Assembly: GCF_036373705.1 (NCBI RefSeq)
Contig: NW_027102663.1
Location: 310,001 to 374,000 of the forward strand
DNA from: Amia ocellicauda
Lineage: Eukaryota > Chordata > Actinopteri > Amiiformes > Amiidae
Reading direction: 5' to 3'
Length of the DNA: 64,000 nt
Positions 43,552 through 56,055 of this stretch are shown piece by piece. Below the pieces are notes generated by a model, which saw only the letters and a list, made by a program, of their open reading frames with translations, was not told the origin of the DNA and made no database searches. Numbering within the stretch: position 1 is the stretch's first letter; every line of letters starts with the position of its first letter. The translations under genes were made by a program, and so were the position numbers.

Positions 43552-44109
43552 TTAACACGCATGACATCTTTTAAAATCCTCACAAGAACACCCCATCTGT
43601 ATACACGGCTGGCTAGGGTCGTAAGTCATTGTGTTATAAGGGGGGGTCCACAGTGTCCTGACAAACTCTGCCACTTTTTTATCATTTTGGCCTAAATCCT
43701 CACTGTACAAGGCCATAATATCGGGGTATGACCTTCCTTTAGATCTATGATATAAGAAAAACACACAGTGTTGACCACAAGTGAAGGTCTGAAGACTTTG
43801 TACTTGACGACCGCTGTAAATGGTTTCTTGACAGTTGTTGAGCAGAAAGTTATTGATCTTCCGAGGGAAAGGTCTGAAATCCGGGGGGTTTGCATAGGAA
43901 TCAAAAAATTCACCACGGTGGTCCTCCCTTAGATAAATAGCCAGCCAATGTTCTCCGGGCATATTTTTAGGGTGTGTGTTGATTATGTACATTGCAGGTA
44001 AATTCTTGATCTTAAATTTAGGCAGCTGATCGCAGGCGTAGACTCCTTGAAACAGTTTCCGTGAGCCGGCCAGGGCATTCATGATGTGGTTGAGCTCTCT
44101 GGTGTTCAT
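43552..44109 (-). CDS. Adenain-like cysteine protease (P3)
   Basis: Residue-identical to P1 and P2; whole. Confidence 0.88.
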   Translation of the reverse strand: MNTRELNHIMNALAGSRKLFQGVYACDQLPKFKIKNLPAMYIINTHPKNMPGEHWLAIYLREDHRGEFFDSYANPPDFRPFPRKINNFLLNNCQETIYSGRQVQSLQTFTCGQHCVFFLYHRSKGRSYPDIMALYSEDLGQNDKKVAEFVRTLWTPPYNTMTYDPSQPCIQMGCSCEDFKRCHAC

Positions 44110-44110
44110 T

Positions 44111-45418
44111 TTAATAATAATCATACATAACGTTTCTCCTCTGATTCACCTCAATAATGTTGTCAAACACTGCATACACGACCATATTTACAGTGCGTGG
44201 TAGAGGCTGCTTGAAACGCATCTCCAAACGCATATTGCCCGTCTTCATCAGTGAAAAATGTTGTCCACACTCTTCGTCAGGGGTCAGGTTGAAACCGTAC
44301 AGGGTGTAACCGCTGCAGTATTCCCGGCGATCGATCAGCAGAGTTTGATCCTTGAGATGGCGACCCGTAGCCAGTACTAGACTGTCATATTCACGAACCG
44401 CATTGCCGATTTCAAAGTCAGGTTGAAAAGGTCTGGATGGAACCTGCACACCATCGACGTACAACGCTATAAATTCCGCGTTATAATGTTTAAAGTTAAA
44501 GGGGTTCTTGTTGTAAACCCCGGTAAATGCATCATTATCTTCGAGACCTATAATAACCTGTTTTGGGAGCTGTCCTAGAAACAGATTTTCCTGGTTCATC
44601 ACCCGTGTCCCTGCGGGGATACTGTGGACTTTCATATAGACTCTTTCAATCGGGTACTTGGCGTTTGCCGTCATTAACGCCTGCGCGTGTCCTAGTTTAA
44701 CCGCCGGGGAGACGGACACTTTTTTCACAAACAGCGAGGCCGATAATATGGTCAGTTTATATTTTTCAGTATCAGGGGTCATCAGACAAAAAGCACTTTT
44801 ACTACGGATCATTTTAATTTTAATGTCTACCCCGTTGAGCATGAGTTTTTCTTGGAAAAATATGTCTGCATGGATATGCCCCATTAGCTCAAAGGTCCTC
44901 CCTTCTGTTGAAAAGGCCGTTCTTTTTTGCAAACCCTTATTGAGTCCCTCTGGATCCTTGTCGTCCATAGCTTCCGGAATGTCTTTGAAGAAAAGGCCGG
45001 GGCTGAACTGTTTGCTTAGGGTCTCCTCACTATAATTAAGTATACACTCCATCATGGCTCTATAGGGGTAAGTATTGCTGCTTTGACTAATGAGCCGATC
45101 TCCCAGGGTCACATCCACCTGTGAAAACATGGTGGCCACCGGGTAATTGATGACCCCATCGTTGGTCGTCTTCTCGATTGCATCGCCATCCTCATCAGTC
45201 ACTTTACAGTTCATTAAAATAAATGTGTTATTCAAATCAATATAATCCTCGCCATTGCCAGCTATAAAAAACTCCAGAGGGGCCGTGTCTGAAATTGCAG
45301 AAAGAGGGGGAATCTCTACATATATGCTCTTATCTATACTCGTTTGAGTGTATGGAACTGTAAACAGATCCAGTTCTGATTTGACGCATTCTTCCGATAG
45401 ACTGTGGACAAAAGACAT
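44111..45418 (-). CDS. Major capsid protein (P3)
   Basis: Differs from P1 by one residue noticed, at which it agrees with P2 and P4; whole. Confidence 0.85.
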   Translation of the reverse strand: MSFVHSLSEECVKSELDLFTVPYTQTSIDKSIYVEIPPLSAISDTAPLEFFIAGNGEDYIDLNNTFILMNCKVTDEDGDAIEKTTNDGVINYPVATMFSQVDVTLGDRLISQSSNTYPYRAMMECILNYSEETLSKQFSPGLFFKDIPEAMDDKDPEGLNKGLQKRTAFSTEGRTFELMGHIHADIFFQEKLMLNGVDIKIKMIRSKSAFCLMTPDTEKYKLTILSASLFVKKVSVSPAVKLGHAQALMTANAKYPIERVYMKVHSIPAGTRVMNQENLFLGQLPKQVIIGLEDNDAFTGVYNKNPFNFKHYNAEFIALYVDGVQVPSRPFQPDFEIGNAVREYDSLVLATGRHLKDQTLLIDRREYCSGYTLYGFNLTPDEECGQHFSLMKTGNMRLEMRFKQPLPRTVNMVVYAVFDNIIEVNQRRNVMYDYY

Positions 45419-45910
45419 GTTTAAAAGATGTATCCTGAGGCTCTATTTTTCTTTCTTTGATACTTTCTTTATGCAGGTTTTTTCTTGTGCTGCTTCCTTC
45501 TCCGAGTGTTTCCACGATATGTTGGAGAATGAGAGATTCTTCGTTTTTTGTTAGCCACGGATCTTTGTCGCCCCCTGGTGGACACATGCTGTTTCTTCTT
45601 TTACCCCCCCTCCTCGCCATTACCATGAGACCCGAACCCTCCTGATGCTCATGGCTAGCTGCCCGGTTCATAACATTGGTGAACACGTCACTAACAATAT
45701 TTTTAGCCGCTGATTTCAAGTGGGGTCTGGCTATAGCAAAGCCTCTCTTAAGCAGGGGTATGGCCATTCTAAAGAGACCACGAAAGAGTCCTCCTCGACC
45801 GGCGCCATACATTGTGGGGGCTCCTACAATACCGGGCAAGCCGTTCCATCTTGCATCTTGTAATAATCCACATAGGCGCTAGGATCTACATAACCCCTCG
45901 AGGTAGCCAT
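45330..45910 (-). pseudogene. pVI/pX-like minor virion protein region (P3)
   Basis: As in P1; broken about once. Confidence 0.6.
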
Positions 45911-45911
45911 T

Positions 45912-46644
45912 TTAATAATGTACACACTGTTTCAGGGGTCGAAAATGTAGTTTGACATTAACTTTACCGAAGCGGAAGGGTACGTTGATATTCTGATCCG
46001 ATTATACTTCGATCGTGATGTTGTCAAAGTGGGTCTTTGAGACTGGTACGTAGTGTGGTTTGTCATAAGTAATTGTGACCATGTCATTGCTTTTACCTTT
46101 AATAAGTACATTTCTCAAAAGGGGGACATAACTATCCCCGACCCTCTGGTGGGTTATGATATCCGTATACACATAAAGAGTGTAAAAGCCGCCCCACCAC
46201 TTCTGAGAACCTGCTCTCTGTGTCAGAATAGAACCCAAATATACGCCCCAGTTGGCCGCTGGTTTGAATGCTAATACCTGGTTTTGACACCTTGTACACT
46301 CTGTTTTTAATAGGGTTGTAATATAGCTTGATGTTGGGGGTGCCTTCTGAGAACTGTTTATGCATCTCATCTAATATTTTATCCACATTGTCATAATAAC
46401 CTCCTTGTATCGTGAATGTCCATTGACTCTTTTTAACATCATCAAAAATGGCAAAGGTGGCATCCGTATCTTGTAAAACAGCCCAAGTGTAAGGATACTG
46501 TATTTCCGCCAACCCCACTTCCCACGACCCCCTTAGATCTATAGATTTTCCAAATTGTACCGTGTAACTGGATATTTCATTTTTAGGATATATATCGAGA
46601 GAGGCATTACTGGGTAGAGTCACGTAGAAGCCTCCTGATTCCAT
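45912..46644 (-). pseudogene. Penton-like minor capsid protein, broken (P3)
   Basis: As in P1; broken about once or twice. Confidence 0.75.
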
Positions 46645-46690
46645 CTTGAGAATCGAAAGTAATGCCCCCAACACACCCGCGGGCATGTTG

Positions 46691-47782
46691 TTATAAGGAT
46701 TGAATATCGCAAACCTGTTGTTCCGGGACCCAACTATTGAACTTTTCAGGCCATCCAAGCCATTTCATCAACACATATTTTTTCCGGTTCTGGGTTTTTT
46801 CAGCTAATATCTTTTCAACTCTGTATACACTGTCTTTACCCACAATAATTTTTTGTAACTTGGCTTCGTAAAACGTTCCTTCTATATCCTCCCTGTCATA
46901 GTCTTTTAACCGGTACACGGGGGGGTCTCTAGCCAACTGTTCGGTAATTGTAAAATATTCGTCAGAAAATGTTTCTTCATAACCTTTGGCAAAAGTACTC
47001 CTTAGCTTTGAAACGCGAACCACATCACCGATGTTGAACTAATAAGTAGTTTTTCCCTTCTTAATAAATGGTCCGTATAATTTTTTATAGACCTTAAAAG
47101 AATTACTTTGATCAACATCTAAAGGCTTCATTTTAATACTGGTGTGATACCCTTGGTTGTAAGCATCGATAAAATCCTGAACTTTATCAAAATACTTGAA
47201 CGTGTTGACCGCTGTAAAATATCTCCACATTTTGGTCTTTATGGTGCGGTTAAACCTCTCCAATACCGATGCCCTAAGCTCATTACCGGTGGTGAAATGA
47301 TGTATTTTGTGTCTCTTCAGTAGATTCTGAAATTCTCTCTTGAGAAACTCTTTTCCTTTATCAGTCTGCAGTTTTTTAGGACATCGACCCTGGGACAATA
47401 TATCCTCAAAGGCCCTTGTCACCGCCCGACCTGTTTTATTATGTAGAATGCGAGCCCAGGCATATTTTGATAACACATCGATACACATCAACATCAATTT
47501 GTGACCATTGTTATGTTTTGATAAATTTGACATATCGACTAGATCCATTTGCCATTGTGAATCTATGTCAGTTGCATATACGCGGTTTCTTTTAAAGTTA
47601 ATCCTGAGAGGTTTATGTAAGGTATAGGCGTCTTGTTCCCGTAACCATTCTGAAACAACCACATCATTAACCTTCACTCCGGCCTCAGCGAGTCCTCTTT
47701 GAAAACCCTTCTTACCTGCCAAACCCCCAATCTTGGCTGGGTTGTAGTATAGTTCCTGCATTTGGGGAGCTTGCCGAGTCAT
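46691..47782 (-). pseudogene. Integrase with chromodomain, broken (P3)
   Basis: As in P1 with one residue difference noticed in the core; about one break. Confidence 0.88.
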
Positions 47783-47837
47783 TCTGTCAAATAACCACAC
47801 AGACCCACACTATGCGCAAAGTTTTTATACAAGGTTT

Positions 47838-47843
47838 TTTATT
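47838..47843 (-). terminator. Poly(A) signal of right-end block (P3)
   Basis: AATAAA on the minus strand, in the gap 47783-47954. Confidence 0.5.
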
Positions 47844-47954
47844 CAACTTCAGGAGAGCAGATACCCCTTTTTAGACATTTGAGAAAAGTATAACATACAC
47901 AACAATTTTTTCTACGGTCCAGACAAAAAGAAATCAGATGATTGGTTACTTGAT

Positions 47955-48347
47955 CTATATCAACAAATATACCTGTTTCTTTATCTTGTAGGCACACACC
48001 TCAGTTACATATGTAAATAAAACAACAATATGACCTATTTTAAAAGTAAATAGAGGTGTATTAAACATGCTCAGTAAAAGGTCATACAGATGTTGATGAA
48101 ATGGCCTAATATCATTCTTGGCCCCCTTGAGCGCTTCATCCCAGTGTTCGTACCCCCCGGTCTTTGTTACAGCAGCCATTAACTTTTCCAGGTTTGAAAG
48201 TTGATCCTCATCGATGGTTAAATCTGTAGAGAAAAGGCTCGCGTTGGCTACTTTTCTGTCAAGCACATGGTGTAATAGCGCTCTCAGGTTAGCTGCAGAG
48301 TGTTGATGACAGAACCAGTTGCAGAAGCAGTCCAGAACATTCCCCAT
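47955..48347 (-). CDS. Small Bcl-2/E1B-19K-like protein (P3)
   Basis: 130-residue open frame, residue-identical to P1. Confidence 0.45.
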   Translation of the reverse strand: MGNVLDCFCNWFCHQHSAANLRALLHHVLDRKVANASLFSTDLTIDEDQLSNLEKLMAAVTKTGGYEHWDEALKGAKNDIRPFHQHLYDLLLSMFNTPLFTFKIGHIVVLFTYVTEVCAYKIKKQVYLLI

Positions 48348-48359
48348 GTTCAAAGTCCC

Positions 48360-49208
48360 TTAGTTCAGGTCAGAGTCTGAATCAGTGGCGTAGATGTCGA
48401 ATTCTTCGTCGCTGCCCCCAGCTTTAACTTCTTTACGGAAGAAATAAGCTTTTAGCTTGCCAGCGGTTTTTCTACTCGGCTCATCCAGGTCATTGAGCAG
48501 CTGCCCAAGTTTCTCTATTATAAACGGCTCCTTTTTCAGCTCCAGCAAAATCTCATCTATGATTTTCTGGACTTGTCCCACAGTGACATGTATGTGGGAG
48601 TAAGAGAGCGCCTTGATTAGTGCCGGTTTCAGCCACGGTTTGTTCAGTCTTCTGTAAAACACGTTGAAATAGAACAGGAAATAGTAACGGTCTGGTTCAA
48701 ACAAACAACTGTGTCTCAACTGACTGGGGTGATTCACTTCACACCCCCGACAGACTTCTTTCAGAGCTCGGTCGATGAGAGCACTCAGAATATACACCAG
48801 GGTGCTTTTAACCACTCTGCTTACTTGGTCACATACCCCGGGCAAAAATCCTGCGTCTTCATCACGCCCCCGGGACAGTCCGATGCTCATTGGGTCGCCT
48901 GGTGGTTTGTGGGGTGTTTCTCCATCCATTGGACTGACCCCCTCCTGAGACGCACAGACGGTAGACAGTTCGGCAAAATCGAGGCCCTCCATGAGCTCCA
49001 GAGGCTGGGGATCCCCGAGACTCATTTGGACATCCATCGCACCGCATGTTGTTTCGTCCTGAGGGACCGGGGTCTGAGGTCTTGGAGAGTAACCACAGTC
49101 AAAGGGTTCCAGAGTGTATACAAAATCTGGGGAATAGAACCAGGGGTGATCCCGGGTTTGAAGAGGCCTGTAGAGCCTGTCGACGTCCGCAGCTTTCGGG
49201 TAAGACAT
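48360..49208 (-). CDS. Probable early protein with zinc-ligand-like cluster (P3)
   Basis: 282 residues, identical to P1; whole. Confidence 0.6.
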   Translation of the reverse strand: MSYPKAADVDRLYRPLQTRDHPWFYSPDFVYTLEPFDCGYSPRPQTPVPQDETTCGAMDVQMSLGDPQPLELMEGLDFAELSTVCASQEGVSPMDGETPHKPPGDPMSIGLSRGRDEDAGFLPGVCDQVSRVVKSTLVYILSALIDRALKEVCRGCEVNHPSQLRHSCLFEPDRYYFLFYFNVFYRRLNKPWLKPALIKALSYSHIHVTVGQVQKIIDEILLELKKEPFIIEKLGQLLNDLDEPSRKTAGKLKAYFFRKEVKAGGSDEEFDIYATDSDSDLN

Positions 49209-49311
49209 TCTCTTTAATTTTAAACCATGAATGAATTGTTGCACCTTTTATCCTATCTCTTCACTACGTCACGACACACCGCCCTCTTAGAAGAGAGTAG
49301 CCCCTGAGCCG

Positions 49312-49716
49312 TCAGACCCCCCTCCATAACCCCACACGTCGTCTGTCGTAGTTCTGCAAGCTTTCCCATTCACACCTTTCAAAACCCTGAGTCGGAGACT
49401 CCATTTCGCATTCTCTTGGACCCTCTTGCAAGCCTTCTAGAGTCTTATCCACAAGCCCCAGATCTCTCCAGGCCATCACCTTCAACCAGTCCTCATAAGA
49501 GTATTCAATTACCGTCTCAAAAGGTTCCAACGTACCCTCCTTCTCTCCCAAAGCAAGAAGCTCCACTCCAACATAGCTGGGATCCCTTTTAAAGCGGTAA
49601 CCCCGTCGAGCCCCCCAGAACAACACCCAGGAGCGTTCAATCTTCAAATTGGTGAGTACAGGAACCCTTGCCCGGGATTGTTTCTTGCGGGGTTTCATGT
49701 TGATGTCGCTGGACAT
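49312..49716 (-). CDS. Right-end 134-residue protein, unknown (P3)
   Basis: Residue-identical to P1; whole. Confidence 0.5.
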   Translation of the reverse strand: MSSDINMKPRKKQSRARVPVLTNLKIERSWVLFWGARRGYRFKRDPSYVGVELLALGEKEGTLEPFETVIEYSYEDWLKVMAWRDLGLVDKTLEGLQEGPRECEMESPTQGFERCEWESLQNYDRRRVGLWRGV

Positions 49717-50015
49717 GATGAAGAAGCGGGATGTTTCAGAAGCTGAGAATTAAAGAGGTATTGCCTAATAGAAGCGCGAGTTCTTAAATAGAGAGGAGAG
49801 TTTCGGGGCGTTGCCTTCAGAGGGGTGGGGGTATTTATGGGTGGCCTTGTTGTTCAGGGTTTTATGGGTGCACACTTTCTGACGGATATGACGTAGGAAT
49901 AATTAAGGAAATAACTCTACCTAAAATCACGCCCCCCAATTATGACGTAGGAATATTAATAAGCTTAGGGCATACGTCATAACAAAATAGGCCGCGCCCA
50001 AAAAACCCTACTATC
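49717..50015 (-). promoter_or_regulatory. Right-end promoter region (P3)
   Basis: Same TATA-like box and three CRE-like half sites as in P1 (each 37,059 bp further on). No gene. Confidence 0.5.
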
Positions 50016-50335
50016 TACTCTTATGTAGTTGAAGGCGCAGTATAGCTCTCATAGTCTGGTGGTGACGGAAGACCACCAGCCGTTTGAACAAGCCATTCAG
50101 CATCACCTTGTTGGGTTAAGTGCAGGCACTGTCAGAGCGCAGGGCGTCCTGCCTTTGAAAGAGTTTCCGAAGTGTCCTGATGTGCCCTTTAGCAATGCCA
50201 AACAGGTCTGTGAAAATGGCATCCTTTCGCGGCACTTCAGACGCCATCTCACAGTCTAGCCGACCTGAAACGCCTGAGCCCGTTTTACCAGCAGGCTCCA
50301 ACGGTAACCGTTTGAAGCAAGAGGCGGCGTTGTCA

Positions 50336-50408
50336 GTTTCCGTAGTGTAGCGGTTATCAAATTCGCCTAACGCGCGAAAGGTCCCCTTTTCGAAACCGGG
50401 CGGAAACA
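50336..50408 (+). tRNA. tRNA-Val (AAC), probably a pseudogene
   Basis: Same damaged T stem and internal TTTT as 13277-13349. Confidence 0.7.
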
Positions 50409-50978
50409 GCCTGCTTTGGGCCGGCCCTTTTCGTCCTGCTTGCCCTTGTGGTTCCCCGCAGGCGGTGGGTGGCTTTTCTTCATTGGAGTGCCCGAAATCG
50501 GTGCTCTCAGAGCGTCCGTCCGTCGACAGGTTGAAATTGTAAACGCTGGTGTAGCCACTTTTAATTAAAATCTGATGATGATGATGATGATGATGTTGTT
50601 GTTGTTGTTCTTGTTGTTCTTGTTGTCGTCGTAGTCGCCGTCATTATTATTGTTAAAGTAAAGCAGTAGTTAGATTTGTTGCTACCGTAAGGTGTAGAAG
50701 GCACAATAGCTCTGATAGTCTGGTGGTGAAGGAAGACCACCAGACGTTTGAACAAGCCATTCAGCATCACCTTGTTGGGCTAAGTGCAGGCACTGTCAGA
50801 GCGCAGGGCGTCCTGCCTTTGAAAGAGTTTCCAAAGTGTCCTGATGTGCCCTTTAGCAATGCAAAATAGGTCAGTGAAAATAGAAACCTTTATCTCACAG
50901 GCTGGCCCACGGGAAACGCCTGTGCGCGTTTTATCAGCCTGCTTCGATGGGAGCCATTCGAAACGCCAGGACGGGTCG

Positions 50979-51051
50979 TTTTCCGTAGTGTAGTGGCTAT
51001 CACGTTCGCCTCACACGCGAAAGGTCCCCGGTTCGAAACCGGGCGGAAACA
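50979..51051 (+). tRNA. tRNA-Val (CAC)
   Basis: Identical to 13920-13992, with T as first base. Confidence 0.8.
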
Positions 51052-51942
51052 ACCCGCGGTGCACGCGTGCCAGTGCCATGTTACCCGTCGCCATCTCTCT
51101 GCCCCAAGGCCGGCCGTCGTTTTCTCTTCCTCGGAGTGGCAAGAAATCCTGACCTTGAGAACAAACGATCGCAGAAGGGTAGCTTTGCGAGGCGCTGGAA
51201 CTCACACTTTTAAAATCGATACATGTTGTAGCTGTTACAATACGACCGTAGCAGGATCAGCGACATTGCTGTTACTCTTATGTAGTCGAAGGCGCAGTAT
51301 AGCTCTGATAGTCTGGTGGTGACGGAAGACCTCCAACCGTTTGAACAAGCCATTCAGCATCACCTTGTTGGGCTGAGTGCAGGCACTGTCAGAGCGCAGG
51401 GCGACCTGCCTTTGATAGAGTATCCTAAGTGTCCCGAAATCGGTGCACTCAGAGCGTCCGTCCGTCGACAGGTTGAAATTGTAAACGCTGGTGTAGCCAC
51501 TTTTAATTAAAATATGATGATGATGATGATGATGTTCTTGTTCTTGTTCTTGTTGTTGTTGTTGTTCTTTTGTTTTTCTTGTTGTCGTCGTGGTCGCCGT
51601 CATTATTATTGTTAAAGTAAAGCAGTAGTTAGATTTGTTGCTACCGTAAGGTGTAGAAGGCACAATAGCTTTGTGATTGTCTGATGGTGGCACAAGACGA
51701 GCAGCAGCTGTTTGAACAAGCCATTGAGCATCACCTTGTTAGGGTAAGTGTAAGTCTCGTCATAGCTCAGGGCGTTCTTCCTTTGAAAGAGTTTCCAAAG
51801 TGTCCTGATGTGCCCTTTAGCAATGCAAAATAGGTCAGTGAAAATAGAAACCTTTATCTCACAGGCTGGCCCACGGGAAACCCCTGTGCGCGTTTTACCA
51901 GCCGGCTTCGATGGGAGCCATTTGAAACACCAGGACGGGTCG

Positions 51943-52015
51943 GTTTCCGTAGTGTAGTGGCTATCACGTTCGCCTCACACGCGAAAGGTCCCTGGTTCGA
52001 AACCGGGCGGAAACA
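51943..52015 (+). tRNA. tRNA-Val (CAC)
   Basis: Identical to 14884-14956. Confidence 0.88.
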
Positions 52016-52887
52016 ACCCGCGGTGCACGCGTGCCAGTGCCGTGTTACCCGTCGCCATCTCTCTGCCCCAAAGCCGGCCGTCGTTTTCTCTTCCTCGGAG
52101 TGGCAAGAAATCCTGACCTTGAGAACAAACAATCGCAGAAGGGTAGCTTTGCGAGGCACTGGAACTGACACTTTTAAAATCGATACATGTTGTTGCTGTT
52201 ACAATACGACCGTAGCAGGATCGGCGACATTGCTGTTACTCTTATGTAGTTGAAGGCGCAGTATAGCTCTGATAGTCTGGTGGTGACGGAAGACCACCAG
52301 CCGTTTGAACAAGCCATTCAGCATCACCTTGTAGGGCTAAACGCAGGCACTGTCAGAGCGCAGGTCGTCCTGCCTTTGAAAGAGTTTCCGAAGTGTCCCG
52401 AAATCGGTGCACTCAGAGCGTCCGTCCGTCGACAGGTTGAAATTGTAAACGCTGGTGTAGCCACTTTTAATTAAAATCTGATGATGAAGATGTTGTTGTT
52501 GTTATTCTTGTTGTCGTCGTAGTCGCCGTCATTATTAATGTTAAAGTAAAGCAGTAGTTAGATTTGTTGCTACCGTAAGGTGTAGAAGGCACAATAGCTC
52601 TGATAGTCTGGTGGTGAAGGAAGACCACCAGACGTTTGAACAAGCCATTCAGCATCACCTTGTTGGGTTAAGTGCAGGCACTGTCAGAGCGCAGGGCGTC
52701 CTGCCTTTAAAAGAGTTTCCGAAGTGTCCTGATGTGCCCTTTAGCAATGCCAAACAGGTCAGTGAAAATGGCATCCTTTCGCCGCACTTCAGACGCCATC
52801 TCACAGCCTAGCCGACCTGAAACACCTGAGCCCGTTTTACCAGCAGGCTTTAACGGTAACCATTTGAAGCAAGAGGCAGCGGTGTCA

Positions 52888-52960
52888 GTTTCCGTAGTGT
52901 AGCGGTTATCACGTTCGCCTAACGCGCGAAAGGTCCCCGGTTCGAAACCGGGCGGAAACA
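52888..52960 (+). tRNA. tRNA-Val (AAC)
   Basis: Identical to 15829-15901; about 300 bp before the left edge of P4. Confidence 0.92.
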
Positions 52961-53258
52961 GCCTACTGTGGGCTGGCCCTTTTCGTCATGCTTGCCCTCG
53001 TGGTTCCCCGGAGGCGGTGGGTGTCTTTTCTTCATTGGAGTGCCCGCAATCGATGCACTCAGAGCGTCCGTCCGTCGACAGGTTGAAATTGTAAACGCTG
53101 GTGTAGCCACTTTTAATTAAAATCTGATGATGATGATGATGATGATGTTGTTGTTGTTGTTCTTGTTGTTGTTGTTCTTGTTGTCATCGTGGTCGCCGTC
53201 ATTATTATTGTTAAAGTAAAGCAGTAGTTAGATTTGTTGCTACCGTAAGGTGTAGAAG

Positions 53259-55290
53259 ACAACAGTTGGTATGGCGTGTGATATCAAAACATTCAGAATA
53301 CTTTTAACCTATATAATTTATAAGCTTTGTAAAATAAACCCAAATATCTCTTTTGCGGGGATAAACGCTGTTCTGAGTAGTTTGTGACTTGTTTAATACC
53401 AAACAAAGCATCGCTATTAAAAAAAAAAAAAAATCACTGTAAAAGCGCTAGTTATTTTAGATCTTTATAGTTATTTTCTAGGCTCAGGTTGTTTTTTAGT
53501 GCTTATAAAGGCCTGAAATATTCTTAGTGGTTGTTGACTATAGGTCTTGATGCTTAAAAATGTTTTTTTGAGAGACCAAAAGGTTCTAATAAAAGTTTAG
53601 AGTAGAGAGGAGAGAGATCGTCTCCATCTTGGTTTCTATTTGAAATTTGATGCAGTGTCATTTTATTGGTTGGTTTTGATATGTTAATTGGTAACAGGGC
53701 GGCACAAAGGCCAGACCAGAACAATGCCTTACAAGCAGATCCGGCATGTGGCCATCAGTATAAGTATGAAGGTCTGGTCTTCAGCTCGACAGACTCATAC
53801 TGACCTTTCGATTTAAGACTAAAGATCAACAATGTCCGGAAACAACATCAGCGATTCGATTTAAACGAGTTTTTAGGCAAGTCTTCAGATTATTTTCATT
53901 GACTCAGAGCGTGTTGTGTGCATGTATTGTAAATAAGGCTATAACATCTGTTTTAAGTTCTGTAAAATTATTTTTCAGCCAGTCAACAGGAGTTCATTTC
54001 CAACGCTGAGGAGATCATCTGGAACAACGACGGTAAGAATTTTGTGTTTGCGCTCATGGGTTCTTATGCATGGGTGTGTGTGGTTTTGAAGCGGCTCATT
54101 AGAGTTATGAAAACGTTTTAATATATATTAATGCCGGTCTCTTTAATTACACAGAAACTATCGAAAGGCCTGTGATTAATGTCTCCGAGGATCGACCAAG
54201 AGAAGTGGTTATCCCTAGACAGGCTGTCTGCCGACCGGGTAAGAACTAAACCCCTGTTTGTTTGTATAACGATTCTGTAAGATGTTTGAGTCCAGTTTTG
54301 TTAATTTAAAAAAATTATCCTGTCTAACAGTATTAAGAAATGTGGTTCGAGACAACGAAAGGCCTTCCACATCGAGGGCTTGTTTCGTTTTACCTTCGAG
54401 AACCGTAACCTTTCAAGAATCTGAAAGGCCGTCAGCCCCGGTATCTGATAGCTGTGAGTATATATCTGCAGCCTGTAAGAGGTTAAAGCTTTTTATAAAG
54501 CGGTGTGGTTAAAGGTTAAACATGTCTCTTACCTTCACAGCGGTGCAAAAAGCTAAACCAGCCGAAAAACATAAGAAACGATTATTCTGTGGAGGTAAGT
54601 AAGATCTTTCAAACTTTAATGTTTTTAAAAGGGCTTTGTTTGCCCGTTGAGGGCTAATATTTAAGCGATGGGTGACCGTTTCCTGTAGGGCGGGGGGTTC
54701 TGGGAAAGATCTTTAGAAGTCCGGACAGGTCTAGGCTTGTTTCTGGGGAACGTGTTTAGAAATGACCGATTGCCGTACCGTCTGGTTAGGAAGTAAAGCC
54801 GTCCGAAAGGGTTTAGTAAGTTGTTTGGCTTATCTCCCGCTATTATACTTCTGTTTTAAAGTGGTTGTAGGAAAAGGCTTGAAGGTGTTCATTGTATTTA
54901 ATATTTAAACAGATCGTGAAAACGTTTGTGAAACAGGAAGTCCCGGGATCAGGAAGCGTTTACACTTGGAAGGTTCGTTTAAAAATGAAATGTTGTTGTG
55001 TGTGTGTGTGTTTTATTAACAATATTACAGTTTTTAAAGAAACATTTAAGAAACAGTTTATTTACAGCGGCTTCTCTGTTTTACATTTATTATCAAGTCC
55101 TAATAAATATATTGTCTGTAAATAATAAGGTGTTGTAGTGAATGTCTAAGGCTATTTTCAAAGGTCTAAAAAAGCTAAAGGTTTTGAATGTCCTGGACAT
55201 GTTGTTTTAAGTTTGATTTCTGTCGCCGTTTAAAGATGTAAATGTAATGTATATTTTTATTCTTCCCAAGACTCTTGGGATAGTCATTCT
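53259..55290 (+). other. Left-end region with intron-like signals (P4)
   Basis: Same content as 16200-18231: TATA-like box at 53759-53766, short blocks with splice-like borders. Confidence 0.45.
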
Positions 55291-55872
55291 GTGAATGAGC
55301 TATTGATGACAATTACCCCGTCTAAGTGGGATCAAACATCTTTCCCGGTGAGATCACCGAGAGGATCCCCCACGGTGGTCTTGGAGACCCCCCAACATCT
55401 ACTCAGGCCACAGCCTTCTGGGGGTAATTCAACACCCCAGATTCAGCCCGCCGCATTGTCGGGCGGAACAAATACAGGCATCCAACAACCTCAGGGGTCG
55501 CCGTCAGTCAGGGCTGACACACCACCCAACGACGGCCTGGTTTCAACATCGTCCCCCCAGACCCGTTTCTTGGCTACAGAAACGCGGAACAGTACCCCGC
55601 GCTTGGCCAGGGTGTCACCGCAAAGGCCTTCTTGGTCTCCGTCCATGAGTATACACTCGCTCCTTGCCTCCTTCGACCGAGATTTACCGGAGCGACCATC
55701 CTTTGAAGCTGAGCCAGGCCACCAGCCCCCGGAGCTTCTTCCTGAAGGTCGGCATGAGTTGCTACATACTTTGTTACAAAATCAAAGACTTGTGTTAGTG
55801 GGGCAAAACCTGCTGATAGAGAGCCAAAACACCCTTATTAATACCCTTACTAACGAATTGTACCGTATTTAA
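55291..55872 (+). CDS. Pro/Ser-rich left-end protein (P4)
   Basis: 193-residue frame, residue-identical to P2; start uncertain. Confidence 0.5.
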   Translation: MNELLMTITPSKWDQTSFPVRSPRGSPTVVLETPQHLLRPQPSGGNSTPQIQPAALSGGTNTGIQQPQGSPSVRADTPPNDGLVSTSSPQTRFLATETRNSTPRLARVSPQRPSWSPSMSIHSLLASFDRDLPERPSFEAEPGHQPPELLPEGRHELLHTLLQNQRLVLVGQNLLIESQNTLINTLTNELYRI

Positions 55873-55918
55873 TGTTTTAATAGACACAAAACGCCTTACT
55901 ATTGTGGGTTGTTGGAAA

Positions 55919-55931
55919 AATAAAAAATAAA
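55919..55931 (+). terminator. Poly(A) signals after left-end gene (P4)
   Basis: Two AATAAA hexamers as in P1. Confidence 0.5.
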
Positions 55932-56055
55932 TTAAAAAATGTCCTGACTTGGTAAAAGAACTCACAAACTAAAGGATTATGAACAAGCTAGGGCCCCAAA
56001 AAGACCTTCCCGAGAGAACATCCCCGGCCCTGTTGTGAACTCCTCTGATGTCCCA

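Larger units (their letters stand above)
34714..50015. mobile_element. Polinton/Maverick copy P3 (complete, about 15.3 kb)
   Basis: Second copy with both edges in the window. It lies in the same orientation as P1 and P2 and is embedded between tRNA-Val arrays 2 and 3. It matches P1 almost base for base over the part of P1 present, and differs from P2 at roughly 1% of sites by eye. Its state of decay is the same as that of P1. Confidence 0.92.
50016..53258 (+). repeat. tRNA-Val tandem array 3
   Basis: 3,243 bp, near-identical to array 1 including microsatellite lengths. Two single-base differences were noticed, one downstream of the second CAC gene and one just before the last AAC gene. No protein gene is supported. 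Confidence 0.87.
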